Below are positions 34,200 through 44,802 of a DNA stretch of 64,000 bases, piece after piece. The position numbers and the translations under genes were made by a program. Positions within the stretch are counted from its first letter, which is position 1, and each line of letters starts with the position of its first letter. The stretch is from Amphibacillus marinus (GTDB lineage Bacteria > Bacillota > Bacilli > Bacillales > Amphibacillaceae), in the NCBI RefSeq assembly GCF_900110345.1, contig NZ_FODJ01000002.1:248001-312000 (forward strand). The letters run 5' to 3'. The notes under the pieces are model-generated. The model saw nothing but the letters and a program-made list of their open reading frames with translations. It was not told the DNA's origin and did no database searches.

Positions 34200-36122
34200 C
34201 TACATTGAGCTTTTAATGATTATGCGATAATAACGAATCGTGATGAACGCAAAGATTAAATAAATGGCAGCATAAACGACCATGCCAATCATTGATGGTA
34301 AAACGATACTTGAAAGGACAATGACCGAGGCAACATTTAAAGCGAATATTGCATGAATTAAACCAATTATTAATGGCAACACATAGACAAACAATTGCTT
34401 ACGGACAATTCCTCTCATGATGTCCTTTAATTGGAAACCAAGCTGACGTAATGTCCGATAATGGGGCTGTTCCTGCTCCGCTTCAGTCATCTGCTTGAAG
34501 TATAAAATACTTCCTGTCGAAATAAGAAACACCAGCCCTAAAAATGCTGTAACAAAGATGAAGAGCCCTGACATTCTTAGTGACTCCCGGTATAAGCTAT
34601 AAAAGTCAATTAAATACCCTTCTTCGCCTTCAACTAGCGAAGTATAGATAGTCGAGGCACGTTCAAGATCATCTCTATTATCTAATTGAATGGTGGTAAA
34701 GCTTGTCACTTCAGTACCCTCATCAGCTTCTAACTGTTCACTTAAGCGCTCAAAAGTCCCTTCAGAGACAGCCATCTGCCGACCATAAAAGTTAATATTC
34801 ATGGCATTGCCTACCGAAAAATGTGTGATTTGTAGCGGATCAGCATCCGTTTGGCCAGTATTCGTTATATACTGGGGGTATGATTCGGTTTCATCCATCC
34901 CTAGCATCACGTCATAGTAAATCGCTTCATTATCTGACGGTATTCCCCCATCGATTCCTGCTTGATTAAGTTGTTCAGCTGGCATGACCAACAGATGATA
35001 CGACATTGTTGTTAAAGCATCCTGTTCATTTGCAATTTCCCCAGTAAACCTAAGACCTTCAATACGCTGATCAGTATAGGAAATACCTTCAGCTTCAAGT
35101 TCAGTTTTAAACGCTTGTGCATAATCTTCCATCATTTCAAAGGCGAAATCATGTGGCATTGACAGACGCGTGTCCGCTTCCGCTGAATAATACAAAGAAT
35201 ACGATAGAGACACCATTGTTATTGTCATGGCAGATAGCACGGTTATTAACGTAAGCGAATTGGCATTACCTTTTAGACGGTGCATAAGTGGAGCAATTGA
35301 TAATCCATTTACAATCCCTAGATGACCATTCTTCGCTTGTCTAAATCGATAAAGGAAATAACCTATCGTTGTTCGAAAAACAAGATATGTTCCTAATATA
35401 GTCGAGAACAGTATGGTTAACATATTGACAAACAGTTGATCCAAATCGTTGAGCATCGTTGTTGATAGATAATAACCTAACCCAATCAGTCCAATCCCTA
35501 GGATAGCCATAAGCCCCGAAATAAGTGGCTTCTCTACTTTCAGGATATCGGATTGCTTCTCTGCATGAAATAATTGCATTAATGTACTTCGAAATACGGT
35601 CATGACAATTTGAACAGAGATTAGGATAATTAAAACCACAAAAACAAATACAGTTTGCAGGGTAGCAGTCAATGAAAAAGTGAGACCTAGCACACTATCA
35701 ATTTCAATTAAATTTAAGAGAACCATTAAAAACAAGCGAGAAAATAAGCTACCAAACACAATTCCCAACACTAATGCCCCACCACTAAGCACTAAGTTCT
35801 CAATTATAAGAAAGCGTGCTACCCAAGATTTAGAGAGACCGATCAGTTGATATAATCCAACCTCTTGACTACGGCGCCTTAGGAAAATTCGACTGGCATA
35901 AATGGTGAATATTGCGGTTATTGTCATTAACAATATTCCTGCAACACTAAAAACAGTTGAGAAACTCTGACTTCCTCCTGCCACTTCTACAATTGAGGGA
36001 TCATGTTGCAGTGTCGCAAAAATAAAGTAAAGGCTTATACTAAATATGAGCGAGAAAAAGTAGAGGTGATACAGTTTAATATTCTTTTTCATGCTTCTTA
36101 GAATGAGCTTTCTCGTTGTCAT
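34200..36122 (-). CDS. yxdM: BceB-type ABC transporter permease
   Basis: This 640-residue permease has ten predicted helices and a large extracytoplasmic domain (about residues 310-510) between helices 7 and 8, the layout of BceB/VraG/YxdM transporters. FtsX-type segments occur at both ends. It overlaps the ATPase gene by four bases. In this family the permease senses antimicrobial peptides, passes the signal to the histidine kinase and frees the peptide target. The order RR-HK-ATPase-permease-YxeA matches B. subtilis yxd, whose system responds to LL-37. Confidence 0.9.
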   Translation of the reverse strand: MTTRKLILRSMKKNIKLYHLYFFSLIFSISLYFIFATLQHDPSIVEVAGGSQSFSTVFSVAGILLMTITAIFTIYASRIFLRRRSQEVGLYQLIGLSKSWVARFLIIENLVLSGGALVLGIVFGSLFSRLFLMVLLNLIEIDSVLGLTFSLTATLQTVFVFVVLIILISVQIVMTVFRSTLMQLFHAEKQSDILKVEKPLISGLMAILGIGLIGLGYYLSTTMLNDLDQLFVNMLTILFSTILGTYLVFRTTIGYFLYRFRQAKNGHLGIVNGLSIAPLMHRLKGNANSLTLITVLSAMTITMVSLSYSLYYSAEADTRLSMPHDFAFEMMEDYAQAFKTELEAEGISYTDQRIEGLRFTGEIANEQDALTTMSYHLLVMPAEQLNQAGIDGGIPSDNEAIYYDVMLGMDETESYPQYITNTGQTDADPLQITHFSVGNAMNINFYGRQMAVSEGTFERLSEQLEADEGTEVTSFTTIQLDNRDDLERASTIYTSLVEGEEGYLIDFYSLYRESLRMSGLFIFVTAFLGLVFLISTGSILYFKQMTEAEQEQPHYRTLRQLGFQLKDIMRGIVRKQLFVYVLPLIIGLIHAIFALNVASVIVLSSIVLPSMIGMVVYAAIYLIFAFITIRYYRIIIKSSM

Positions 36123-36895
36123 GACTGACCGCCTCCACCTAGTACAGCCTGCACATCCATAATTTCTTTGAAAAATACTTCACGTGTTTTTTCACCACGA
36201 TATAACTCCGAGTAAATCTTTCCATCCTTTAGGAAAACAACACGGTTGCAATAGCTAGAGGCAACAGGATCGTGTGTGACCATCACAATTGTTGCGCTTT
36301 GTTTCTCATTAAGCGTTTTTAGGTTCTCCAATAATAATGAGGCAGCTTTTGAGTCTAGTGCACCTGTTGGTTCATCGGCGAATACAATAGCAGGTTCGTG
36401 GATAAGTGCTCGTGCTACAGCTGTACGCTGCTTTTGTCCACCTGAAATTTCTACCGGATACTTACTTGCAAGCTCTGTGATCCCTAAGATACTTGCCAAG
36501 TTTTGAAAAGCTTGCTCTGCATCTCGTTCGCTTAGCTTTCCCAACGAAATAGGGAGTAAAATATTCTCTTTAACCGTTAAAGTATCAAGTAAGTTATAAT
36601 CTTGGAAAATAAAACCAAGCTCTTTGCGACGAACATCGGAAAGCTCTCTATCCTTTAATTTTGAAATATCGTGTTTATTAATCTGAATCGTGCCACCTGT
36701 TGTTTTATCAATTGTTGCCAAAACATTTAACAACGTCGTTTTTCCAGAGCCAGACGGACCCATGACCCCGACAAATTCACCTTTGATAACATCGAAATCT
36801 AAACCCTTCAGTACTTGTTGTGTATTACCTCGTGTCCCATATGTTTTATCTAAACCTCGAGCAATAAGCATTGGCTCAGCATTCGTTAACTTCAT
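36119..36895 (-). CDS. yxdL: BceA-type ABC transporter ATPase
   Basis: This 258-residue ATPase has Walker [10 protein letters not shown], signature ISGGQKQR and Walker [13 protein letters not shown] with the typical MacB/LolD-like motifs, as expected for peptide antibiotic resistance ABC systems. RBS GGAG precedes the ATG by about ten bases. It is separated from the kinase gene by 152 bases holding a terminator-like hairpin and its own promoter, so its expression can be induced separately by the response regulator. Confidence 0.92.
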   Translation of the reverse strand: MKLTNAEPMLIARGLDKTYGTRGNTQQVLKGLDFDVIKGEFVGVMGPSGSGKTTLLNVLATIDKTTGGTIQINKHDISKLKDRELSDVRRKELGFIFQDYNLLDTLTVKENILLPISLGKLSERDAEQAFQNLASILGITELASKYPVEISGGQKQRTAVARALIHEPAIVFADEPTGALDSKAASLLLENLKTLNEKQSATIVMVTHDPVASSYCNRVVFLKDGKIYSELYRGEKTREVFFKEIMDVQAVLGGGGQS

Positions 36896-36928
36896 TATCT
36901 TGTGCTCCTCTCCTAACGATCTATCACT

Positions 36929-36998
36929 ATTATAAATTGATCCATCCTAGTTAGTCGCTTCTTTTAGCTGACAAAAGTTAATCTTAATGTGATATTTT
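36929..36998 (-). promoter_or_regulatory. Probable regulator-activated promoter of the ABC genes
   Basis: On the minus strand a perfect TATAAT (36929-36934) has only a weak -35 at 17 bases, and upstream lies GTGA-N8-TCAC around 36983-36998. A good -10 with a poor -35 and an upstream inverted repeat is what promoters driven by BceR-like regulators look like. The exact operator is uncertain. Confidence 0.45.
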
Positions 36999-37009
36999 TG
37001 TCACTTTGG

Positions 37010-37041
37010 CAAAAAAAAAGCGAAGACCGTTAACAAGATCC
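37010..37041 (-). terminator. Terminator after the histidine kinase gene
   Basis: On the minus strand AGCGGGAT...GGTCTTCGCT forms an imperfect stem followed by nine T. It divides the regulator pair from the ABC genes. Confidence 0.55.
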
Positions 37042-37047
37042 CGCTGT

Positions 37048-38100
37048 TTAATGCGTCGATGAAGCTAATGTATGCCGCTTAATGCCTAGATCATCCTCTT
37101 CTACAGGAAAGAGCATGGTCAGGGTTGCCCCGCTGTTATCACCAGCTGTTGCACTTAAGTCAATATGTAATTTGGCCGCAATCTCTTTCGCTAGATAAAG
37201 GCCCAGGCCCGTTGCTGCGTTCTTTACACGACCATTTCCGCCGGTAAAACCTTTATCGAAGATTCTAGGTAGATCATGCACCTTAATACCAGGTCCTTCA
37301 TCCTTAACTTGAACCATCACGGCATGATTGTCAGTTCGTTTAATAATAATTTCGATAACACCAGCTGCTGGACTATAATTAATGGCATTAGTCAGCAGTT
37401 GTCTAATGATAAAACGGCACCATTTTTTATCCGTTAAAACTTCACCTTCAACCTCTGGCTTAAGATCCACTGCTATGTTCTTTTCCATAAACCAAACCGA
37501 CAAATCACGAATCTCTTCTTTTAGAACGTGCTCAAGCGGTAACGTTTCAATAAGAAAGTCAGATTCCATGGTTGGTAATCGTTCAATATATAATTGTCGG
37601 TCAATTAGCAGGTGAAGGCGTAGCCAGGACACTTCAAGTTTTTGCGCAAGCAACTGGTCACGATTTTGATCAATGGCTATCTTCATTGCGGTCAAGGGCG
37701 TTTTAAGTTCATGGACCCACGCCGCTAAGTAATCACTTTCATTTAACTGCATTCGTTTAATCTGATTCAATCGACTACGATAAAGCTGTTCTAATTCAAC
37801 CAATAATTGATAGGTAAATTGATCAAGATCCTGAGTCTGACTTTCAGATAACGTTTCTAGCCAATCTTCATTAAATCCTAATAAACTCTGCTGCAATTGT
37901 TGCAAAAATTGCGTCTCCTTTTTATAGCGCCAGCCAAAAAACACACTAAAAATAACCAGAAACAGACCATTTAAATAAATAATGGATACTGGATTTAACG
38001 TAAAACCAGCATCAAATAACAGAATGATATTAGTGAGTAAAAGTAAGCCAATAATAAGTGCCAGCCAGCTTTTTTTATCGATTACATATCTTAAAAACAA
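37048..38100 (-). CDS. yxdK: BceS-type intramembrane-sensing histidine kinase
   Basis: The likely start is TTG 38100 (FLRYVIDKKSW follows), seven bases after GGAGG; ATG 38118 is an alternative lacking its own RBS. Two close helices with only a few residues between them form the N-terminal 60 residues, with no sensor domain, as in BceS kinases. The H box is AAWVHELKTPLTAMK, the N box is QLLTNAINYSP, then GPGIKVHDLPRIF and GLGLYLAKEIA. It follows the response regulator gene after only a few bases. It is thought to sense through the permease. Confidence 0.9.
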   Translation of the reverse strand: MFLRYVIDKKSWLALIIGLLLLTNIILLFDAGFTLNPVSIIYLNGLFLVIFSVFFGWRYKKETQFLQQLQQSLLGFNEDWLETLSESQTQDLDQFTYQLLVELEQLYRSRLNQIKRMQLNESDYLAAWVHELKTPLTAMKIAIDQNRDQLLAQKLEVSWLRLHLLIDRQLYIERLPTMESDFLIETLPLEHVLKEEIRDLSVWFMEKNIAVDLKPEVEGEVLTDKKWCRFIIRQLLTNAINYSPAAGVIEIIIKRTDNHAVMVQVKDEGPGIKVHDLPRIFDKGFTGGNGRVKNAATGLGLYLAKEIAAKLHIDLSATAGDNSGATLTMLFPVEEDDLGIKRHTLASSTH

Positions 38101-38123
38101 CGATACTCCTCCGTTCATGAGTG

Positions 38124-38807
38124 TTATAAGCTAATTGCCATATAACCTAATCCCTTCTTCGTTACAATGGCTGTAGCAAGTCCGATCTGTTCGAGTTTCT
38201 GCCTTAATCTTGTGATATTCGCCGTTAACGTATTGTCATTAATATACTGGTCATCTTCCCAGAGCATACGCATTATTTCATGACGCGAAACAACGTTATT
38301 ATTTGCTTTAACTAATTGGGCCAACATTAAGAACTCATTCTTTGTTAGCTCAATCTCCTGCTCATCCTTTCGAATCACACACCTCTTTAGATCAATTAAA
38401 GCCTTGTTCCATTCAATTAACTCGGAACCACCTTCTTCATAGGCATAGGTTCGGCGAAGAATTGCTTGTATTTTTGCAACGAGAACACCCATATTAAAGG
38501 GCTTTTGAATGTAATCATCTGCTCCCATATTCATCGCCATGATCATATCCATTGGATGATCCCTAGAGGATAGAAACACAACTGGAACTTTAGATACAGC
38601 TCGAATTTCACGACACCAATGGAATCCGTCATATTTAGGTAATTGGATGTCTAAAATAACAAGATGCGGTTCATTGTTAATAAAATCCTCCATAACCGCT
38701 TCAAAGTTTGCAGGACATGATACTGTAAATGACCAATTGCTTAGACTTTCTTCCAGTTCTGCATAGAGATGCTGATCATCTTCCACGATATAGATATTCA
38801 TCTTCAT
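38124..38807 (-). CDS. yxdJ: OmpR-type response regulator
   Basis: This 227-residue protein has a receiver domain (acidic pocket in IVEDDQ, phospho-acceptor Asp in LVILDIQLPKYDG, Lys in IQKPFNM) and a C-terminal winged-helix Trans_reg_C domain ending in VTKKGLGYMAI. RBS GAGGTG precedes tandem ATG codons. It is the first gene of the pair. By analogy with YxdJ/BceR it should activate the downstream ABC genes on exposure to a cationic peptide. Confidence 0.92.
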   Translation of the reverse strand: MKMNIYIVEDDQHLYAELEESLSNWSFTVSCPANFEAVMEDFINNEPHLVILDIQLPKYDGFHWCREIRAVSKVPVVFLSSRDHPMDMIMAMNMGADDYIQKPFNMGVLVAKIQAILRRTYAYEEGGSELIEWNKALIDLKRCVIRKDEQEIELTKNEFLMLAQLVKANNNVVSRHEIMRMLWEDDQYINDNTLTANITRLRQKLEQIGLATAIVTKKGLGYMAISL

Positions 38808-39056
38808 GATTCACCTCATATCTTTTTTAGGTCCGATTTATATTGATATCTTACCTGTTTTTTATCCTTTTTTAAAGTCTGCTGTTCTTACCTACTTTAA
38901 GAGATAAGGACTATAGTAACACGTTAAACCCGTTATATACTTTTTCAACCAGTTAGTAGGTAATAATTATTACAAATAAATAACTATGCTTTATTAATTT
39001 TTTGTATAAATGTGTCGATAAAGAATATATAAACGTATAGAAAGTAGGAAAAAAGG

Positions 39057-40805
39057 ATGAACAAATTTAAAAAGGCTCTTCAATCCGTTTCGACTAAATT
39101 AATGCTTATGGTTATTAGCATTATTTTAATTATTGGCGCATTAATTGGAGCAGGAGGTTATTACATTGCTAGAGGCCAACTTATCGAGGCTGGACAGAGA
39201 GATTTAAAAAGTATTGTTGACGGTTCAATAGCTGTTTTAACTATTCTTGATCAACAGGTCAGAACTGGGGAATTGTCCCTAACAGAAGCACAAGATCAAG
39301 CCCGTTTCATGGTGAATGGTCCTGAGACAGATGGAACCTTTGATTTCTTACAATCCAACTTTTCTTACAAACAAGAAGGCTATCTATTAGCTTACGATTC
39401 AGATTATGTGTTACAGGTTCACCCCTCTCGCTTAGGACAAGCACCTAGGGATGAACAGAATCGACAAAATCGGGCAATGATGATTGATGCTGGAAAAGCT
39501 GAAACCCTTACTGATCATTATGTTATCTACTCAGACCAACAGGAAGATGGCTCATACCGAGATAAAGTGGCCTACATGCAACATTTCGATCCATGGGATT
39601 GGTCAATAGGAATGGCTGTATTTCAGGATGAGTTTTACGAAGAGCTCCATACGTTAAGCATTTTTATTGCAACAGTAACGTTTGCTCTTGTCATCCTAAG
39701 TGGGCTAGTCTTTTATCTGCTTACGAGACGAAAAATAAAATTACTAAAGGCTGTCACGAGTGCAGCAAACCAGATCTCACAAGGTCATATTTATGAAACC
39801 AATTTAGCAGAAGATGCTGATGAAATTGGACAGCTATCAACAGCCTTCAACAAGATGTCTCAGCAATTAAAAGCACTTGTTACAAATGTTCAGCACACTA
39901 GCACTCAGCTACTTGATTCGGCAACAGATTTATCTGCAATATCTGAGGAGAGTGCAGCAAGCAGTGAAGAAGTAGGGCAAGCCATGAATGAAATCGCTGG
40001 TGGCACTCAGGACCAAGCAAATGATCTTGAAGACGTAAATACCCGTGTAGAATCATTAACACAAGCACTCGATGCGATGTTTAATTACCATCAGCAAATG
40101 AACGCAATGGCTCAAAAAACCGCAACGGCATCTCAAGACGGGAGTAACATTATTAATAAACTTCAGCGATCAAATGCGCAATCGCTTAGTGCTAATGAGG
40201 AAATAAGCCATGACATTGGTGGTCTAAGTCACAAAGTAGAAGAGATTACTAAGGTTATTGAAACCATCGAAAACATTGCTGAAGAAACAAATTTATTAGC
40301 ACTGAATGCTAGTATTGAAGCAGCTCGAGCCGGTGAACATGGTCGAGGGTTTTCAGTTGTTGCTGAGGAAATTCGCAAGCTTGCTGAACAATCCAAAAGT
40401 GCTACCCATCATGTCCATGACGTTGTTGCTGCAATTATAAATGAAACATCCAAAACTGTTAAAACTGTTGAATCAACGATGCACACAACTAAAGCACTAG
40501 ATGCTGATGTCATTGAAACGAAAGACCGATTTGATCAGCTATCTCACTCCATTGAAGCAATAGTGGAAACCTTAACAGCCTCACAGCAAGAAATGAACCA
40601 AATTAAGGAGCACAACCAAGAAATGCGGGTAGCCATTGAGGGTGCATCGAGCGTAGCCGAAGAAACCGCAGCTTCAGTTGAAGAAATCACCTCAACAGTT
40701 GATGAACAAGTACGCGTTATTGATAATGTCGCAAAATCAGCTGAGCAATTAACTCAATTGAACCAGGAATTAACACAATTGCTGCAAGCATATCACGTTG
40801 AGTAA
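39057..40805 (+). CDS. Methyl-accepting chemotaxis protein with Cache sensor
   Basis: This 582-residue receptor has a helix at about 14-36, an extracytoplasmic single Cache domain (about 40-190, with [18 protein letters not shown]), a second helix (about 202-222), HAMP (about 225-275) and a long coiled-coil signalling domain. The conserved tip is [31 protein letters not shown]-like bases precede the ATG. It feeds CheA/CheW, which are not in this window. The ligand may be a small carboxylate, as for other sCache_2 receptors. A strong terminator follows. Confidence 0.93.
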   Translation: MNKFKKALQSVSTKLMLMVISIILIIGALIGAGGYYIARGQLIEAGQRDLKSIVDGSIAVLTILDQQVRTGELSLTEAQDQARFMVNGPETDGTFDFLQSNFSYKQEGYLLAYDSDYVLQVHPSRLGQAPRDEQNRQNRAMMIDAGKAETLTDHYVIYSDQQEDGSYRDKVAYMQHFDPWDWSIGMAVFQDEFYEELHTLSIFIATVTFALVILSGLVFYLLTRRKIKLLKAVTSAANQISQGHIYETNLAEDADEIGQLSTAFNKMSQQLKALVTNVQHTSTQLLDSATDLSAISEESAASSEEVGQAMNEIAGGTQDQANDLEDVNTRVESLTQALDAMFNYHQQMNAMAQKTATASQDGSNIINKLQRSNAQSLSANEEISHDIGGLSHKVEEITKVIETIENIAEETNLLALNASIEAARAGEHGRGFSVVAEEIRKLAEQSKSATHHVHDVVAAIINETSKTVKTVESTMHTTKALDADVIETKDRFDQLSHSIEAIVETLTASQQEMNQIKEHNQEMRVAIEGASSVAEETAASVEEITSTVDEQVRVIDNVAKSAEQLTQLNQELTQLLQAYHVE

Positions 40806-40825
40806 TAGTTATTACTATTCTTTTT

Positions 40826-40862
40826 AAACAGGATCACCACTTTACATAGGGTGATCCTGTTT
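40826..40862 (+). terminator. Terminator of the chemoreceptor gene
   Basis: A perfect 13-bp stem AAACAGGATCACC/GGTGATCCTGTTT with an 11-base loop, followed by ATTTT. Confidence 0.88.
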
Positions 40863-41027
40863 ATTTTCGCTGCTAGTTAACGTAGCGCGTATAACTACAA
40901 TTGTATTCGCCCTGATTATCTGCCATCTTAACCTTTCCCTTCATTTTTAAAGATGTTTCATATCGTTGCAGGCGAGATTAACTCAAACATCCTTAAGCAT
41001 AATTTTTAAATTTAATTAATTTTTCAT

Positions 41028-41056
41028 TTGACATATTCACCAAACAGGCATATGAT
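41028..41056 (+). promoter_or_regulatory. Consensus sigma-A promoter of the metal ABC operon
   Basis: TTGACA (41028-41033) and TATGAT (41051-41056) are exactly 17 bases apart. The operator-like palindrome follows at once, so transcription starts at or next to it. Confidence 0.75.
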
Positions 41057-41066
41057 CTAATTAAAA

Positions 41067-41082
41067 GTTTCCTTAGGTAAAC
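41067..41082. promoter_or_regulatory. MntR/DtxR-type operator candidate
   Basis: GTTTCCTTAGGTAAAC is a near-palindrome of the kind bound by MntR and other DtxR-family metal repressors. It lies around +5 to +20 of the consensus promoter and upstream of a manganese-type ABC importer operon. Confidence 0.55.
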
Positions 41083-41140
41083 ATTTTTACTATAGGTTAA
41101 AAAATGTGTCTTATAGAAATAAAATTAGGGGATGGAAATA

Positions 41141-41884
41141 ATGATAACAGTTAAGGATTTATATGTGTCCTACCAAGGGACTGAAGCTATTCAAAATGTC
41201 TCTTTTCAAGTAAACACAGGGCAATTAGTTGGTATTATTGGTCCTAATGGTGCCGGGAAATCAACACTGCTTAAGGCATTACTTGGTTTAGTTCCGATTG
41301 ATCGTGGTGAAATAACGATTAATAACAAGCCACTTAAACAGATACGTCGGAACATTGCCTATGTGCCACAGCGTAATATAATTGATTGGGATTTCCCAAT
41401 TACTGTTCTGGATACCGTTGTAATGGGGAATTTTCCAAACTTGACCTTATTCAAGCGCCCCTCCAAACAGCAAAAAGCCTTTGCCCTTTCGTGCTTAGAA
41501 AAGGTGCAAATGGCGGACTTAAGACATCGCCAGATAAGTGAGCTGTCAGGCGGCCAGCAGCAACGCGTTTTCTTAGCTAGAGCCTTAACGCAAAATCCAG
41601 ATTTCTTCTTTTTAGATGAACCATTTGTCGGGATTGATGCAGCTAGTGAGGCGCTTATGATTAAATTGCTGCACGAGCAATCGACTCAAGGGAAAACCAT
41701 CCTTATCGTGCATCATGATTTAAGCAAACTAAACAGCTATTTTGATCAGATTATTTTGCTAAATAAAGCCTTAATTAGCTATGGAGCTCCTAGAGAAACT
41801 GCAACAGCAAAGCATATGAATCAAGCTTATAATGGTCAGCTTGCATTCTGGTCAGAAAGCGGTGAATCAAATGAAGCTTATTAA
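41141..41884 (+). CDS. mntB: Manganese-type ABC importer ATPase
   Basis: The start is ATG 41141 (MITVKDLYVSYQG), about eight bases after AGGGG; an upstream ATG at 41132 overlaps that RBS. The 247-residue ATPase has Walker A GPNGAGKST, signature LSGGQQQR and Walker B FFFLDEPFVGID. It is the cluster A-I type (ZnuC/MntB family). Its stop overlaps the permease start. Operon order ATPase-permease-binding protein is that of Mn importers. The symbol is given by family and context. Confidence 0.85.
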   Translation: MITVKDLYVSYQGTEAIQNVSFQVNTGQLVGIIGPNGAGKSTLLKALLGLVPIDRGEITINNKPLKQIRRNIAYVPQRNIIDWDFPITVLDTVVMGNFPNLTLFKRPSKQQKAFALSCLEKVQMADLRHRQISELSGGQQQRVFLARALTQNPDFFFLDEPFVGIDAASEALMIKLLHEQSTQGKTILIVHHDLSKLNSYFDQIILLNKALISYGAPRETATAKHMNQAYNGQLAFWSESGESNEAY

Positions 41885-42746
41885 TTTTTACTATGCAATT
41901 TTTGAATATGAATTTTTACAACGGGCGCTCCTTACCTCAATTATGGTTGGAATTATTTGCGGTGTAATTGGTTGTTTTATTATTTTGCGGGGGATGTCTT
42001 TAATGGGTGATGCAATTTCTCACGCAGTGTTGCCAGGTGTTGCATTGTCCTACCTACTTGGCATCAATATTTTCTACGGAGCTGTTATTACCGGCATGCT
42101 AACAGCAATTGGGATTGGCTTCATCAACCAAAATAGTCGGATTAAAAGTGACACTTCAATTGGCATTATGTTTTCGTTTGCCTTTGCAGTTGGAATCATT
42201 TTTATTACCTTGTTACAGAGTAGCTCTGACCTTTATCATATTTTATTTGGTAATGTGCTAGCTGTCCCAAAATCAGAACTGCTGATGACGTTAATGGTCA
42301 TGATTATCGTGCTATTGCTAGTCTATCTATTTTTCAAGGAGTTACTCATTACCAGCTTTGATCCAACAATGGCAGCAGCTTATGGGTTACCTAATCGACT
42401 TATTCACTATCTGCTCATGACCTTACTTACCATGTCAACCGTCGCATCACTTCAGACAGTAGGAATTGTATTAGTCGTCGCTATGTTAATTACACCGGCA
42501 GCAACAGCCTATCTGTTAACAAACAAACTTTCAATCATGTTGTTTCTTTCAGCGGGGGTCGGGATTATCTCATCAGTGATTGGGTTGTATTTTAGCTTTA
42601 GTTATAACCTAGCCTCTGGTCCAACAATTGTTGTAGTAGCAAGTATTCTGTTCGCATTAGCCTTCTTGTTGTCACCAAAGCATGGTTTTGTTTTTCGCAA
42701 AATAAACGCACGAAGAAAACGCTTGGCATTTATACAATCAAAATAA
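41871..42746 (+). CDS. mntC: Manganese-type ABC importer permease
   Basis: The start is ATG 41871 (MKLINFYYAIF), inside the last codons of the ATPase gene, so translation is coupled. The 291-residue protein has about eight helices. SLMGDAISHAVLPGVAL is the ABC-3 family signature. It carries Mn, Zn or Fe across the membrane for the ATPase and binding protein encoded beside it. Confidence 0.88.
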   Translation: MKLINFYYAIFEYEFLQRALLTSIMVGIICGVIGCFIILRGMSLMGDAISHAVLPGVALSYLLGINIFYGAVITGMLTAIGIGFINQNSRIKSDTSIGIMFSFAFAVGIIFITLLQSSSDLYHILFGNVLAVPKSELLMTLMVMIIVLLLVYLFFKELLITSFDPTMAAAYGLPNRLIHYLLMTLLTMSTVASLQTVGIVLVVAMLITPAATAYLLTNKLSIMLFLSAGVGIISSVIGLYFSFSYNLASGPTIVVVASILFALAFLLSPKHGFVFRKINARRKRLAFIQSK

Positions 42747-42762
42747 AAAGGGGAGATTTTCT

Positions 42763-43686
42763 ATGAAGAAGTTCATATTAATTCTAGGGTTTATACTAAT
42801 TTTTGCATTAATTGGGTGTAATAGTAACAATGACGATGAGGCAGATATCACACTCTCGATTGTCACAACGTATTCAATTATTTACGATATAACATCTAAT
42901 ATTGTTGGGGAGCAAGCTGAGGTGCACAGCATGGTGCCAATCGGATCAGATCCCCACGAATATGATCCTCTGCCTGAGGATATTGCAAAAACGACAGATG
43001 CCGATCTTGTTTTTTATAACGGGTTAAATCTTGAGGAAGGCAATAGCTGGTTTAACCGCCTATTAGATGTTACAGGAAAACTAGATGATGAATCTTCTGT
43101 CTTTCGAGTAAGTGACGGGGTTGAAGCCATCTACCTTGAAACTGCTGGACTTGAACAAGACGAAGATCCGCATGCCTGGCTAGATGTCACCAATGCGATT
43201 ATCTATGCAGAAAACATCAGGGATGCGTTAATTGAGACTGATCCAGACAATAGCGAGATCTATCAGGCAAATGCTGATGAATACATTGAGCAGCTTAAGG
43301 CGCTTGATCAAGAAATTGCTGAGGCAATTGCATCCATTGATCAACAGAGCCGTCATCTAGTTACAAGCGAGGGTGCATTTAAGTACTTTGGTATTGCTTA
43401 TAATATTAACACTGGTTACATCTGGGAAATCAACTCTGAAACAGAGGGCTCACCACAACAAATGCGTGATGCTATTGACTTTATTCGTGAAAATCAAGTA
43501 AATGCACTATTCGTTGAAACGAGTATTGACCCAAGGAGTATGGATACATTGGCCTCTGAAACAGGTGTACCAATTAGTGCGGAGCTCTACACAGATTCAT
43601 TAGGTGAATCAGGCTCAGAAGGTGATACCTATATAAAAATGATGCGCACCAATACAACGCGTATTGTTGAGGGTCTTAGTCAGTAA
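42763..43686 (+). CDS. mntA: Manganese-type metal-binding lipoprotein
   Basis: This 307-residue protein has a signal peptide ending in the lipobox LIGC (Cys at about 19). The metal ligands are visible: His in GSDPHEYDP, His in EDPHAWLD, Glu in VTSEGAFKYF and Asp in YTDSLGESGSEGDTY. A Glu at the third position and the lack of a His-rich loop point to Mn (or Fe) as in PsaA/MntA, rather than Zn as in ZnuA. It is the last gene of the operon, before a strong terminator. Confidence 0.88.
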   Translation: MKKFILILGFILIFALIGCNSNNDDEADITLSIVTTYSIIYDITSNIVGEQAEVHSMVPIGSDPHEYDPLPEDIAKTTDADLVFYNGLNLEEGNSWFNRLLDVTGKLDDESSVFRVSDGVEAIYLETAGLEQDEDPHAWLDVTNAIIYAENIRDALIETDPDNSEIYQANADEYIEQLKALDQEIAEAIASIDQQSRHLVTSEGAFKYFGIAYNINTGYIWEINSETEGSPQQMRDAIDFIRENQVNALFVETSIDPRSMDTLASETGVPISAELYTDSLGESGSEGDTYIKMMRTNTTRIVEGLSQ

Positions 43687-43831
43687 TCATTTTTAATGAC
43701 GATGACTTTCTAACCTTTACAGTTCTTGCGTAAATTTTACAAACAGATCCTACTGAGATTACAAAGGTTATTGATCTGATTATTTCAAATCCATGAATTA
43801 ATCAATAATCAACATCGGTTTGACCATAGCA

Positions 43832-43862
43832 TTAGGGCATCGCTAGAAATGCGATGCCCTAA
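43832..43862. terminator. Bidirectional terminator after the metal operon
   Basis: A perfect 12-bp stem TTAGGGCATCGC/GCGATGCCCTAA with a 7-base loop, followed by CTTTTTTT on the plus strand. It separates convergent genes. Confidence 0.92.
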
Positions 43863-43877
43863 CTTTTTTTCATAAAG

Positions 43878-44441
43878 TTACTCCATATAGTTCTCTACTA
43901 ATTCATAGCTTCGATCTTCTGTTAAATTAGCTAAAACCGCTATCCGTTCTAAGCTTTCCATTGACCCACCCTCATACTCTTCAGCTGCTTCCTCTGCTGT
44001 CTCATCGCGATAGTCAATCCACTCACGCTGCTCTTCTCTTAGCTCTTCCATTTCGCCTTCCGATAACTGCTCTTCTAATGTATTATAAATTTCATTTAAA
44101 AGAGCATCCCATGCTTCAAAGCGCTCTGACTCAAACGCTAGCATTCCTGCTGTTGTGTCATCTTCTAGGTTTTCACGCATCTCTTCAACTTCATCTCGTG
44201 TCTCGTTTAACCTAGCTAGATACGCTTCTCTTAGACCTTCCACCTCTTCATTGGGATCATCTGGAACTTCACCTTGATCAGCTTCATTATCAATGCCGTT
44301 ACTATCTTCGTCTTCACTAGGGTCCAGCATTTCTGTATCGTTATCTGGATCTGTAGCAGAGTCTTGGTCTGTTGTATTACAAGCAGCTAACACTACAAAT
44401 AAACTCGCTAATAGCGCTATTAAATATTTATGGTGTTTCAT
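43878..44441 (-). CDS. LprI-like (DUF1311) lipoprotein
   Basis: The start is ATG 44441 (MKHHKYLIALL), about ten bases after AAAGG; ATG 44462 is possible. The 187-residue protein has a signal peptide with lipobox LAAC, a low-complexity acidic linker and a C-terminal domain with EEQREWIDYRDETAEEAAEE and RIAVLANLTEDRSYELV, the DUF1311/LprI pattern. LprI proteins inhibit lysozyme in some bacteria; here the role is an inference. It is a lone gene. Confidence 0.8.
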   Translation of the reverse strand: MKHHKYLIALLASLFVVLAACNTTDQDSATDPDNDTEMLDPSEDEDSNGIDNEADQGEVPDDPNEEVEGLREAYLARLNETRDEVEEMRENLEDDTTAGMLAFESERFEAWDALLNEIYNTLEEQLSEGEMEELREEQREWIDYRDETAEEAAEEYEGGSMESLERIAVLANLTEDRSYELVENYME

Positions 44442-44631
44442 TTTGTGAAAACAACCTTTCATTAGTTTAGGATAGTGTTCATTATGGTTAAATTGCTTGC
44501 AAGCTATTTAATTTCTTCTGGTTAACCTTGATAATGGTATACCCCGATTTCGAATATAAAAACATTTATTATGACTATTTTAAAAAAATTACAGATGCTG
44601 AAAGATAACTTAATAGTGGCTGAGAATGCGT

Positions 44632-44802
44632 TTAACTGATTTCCGCTCTTCTAACCAATTCACCATTACAATTCGGACAAACATATTTCATTTCATCGCT
44701 ACATTTCGAGCAAAACATACATCCATGGCCACAGCTGTATGTTGTATCTTTTAACAATACATTGCATTTCTCACATGTTGTTGATTTCAGATTCAGAAGC
44801 AT
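44632..44802 (-). CDS. DUF1272 small zinc-ribbon protein
   Basis: The start is ATG 44802 (MLLNLKSTT). This 56-residue protein has eight cysteines in CEKC, CGHGCMFCSKC and CPNC, and the ending CPNCNGELVRR is the DUF1272 hallmark. It should bind two zinc ions. The function is unknown. RBS GGTGG precedes the start. Confidence 0.82.
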   Translation of the reverse strand: MLLNLKSTTCEKCNVLLKDTTYSCGHGCMFCSKCSDEMKYVCPNCNGELVRRAEIS

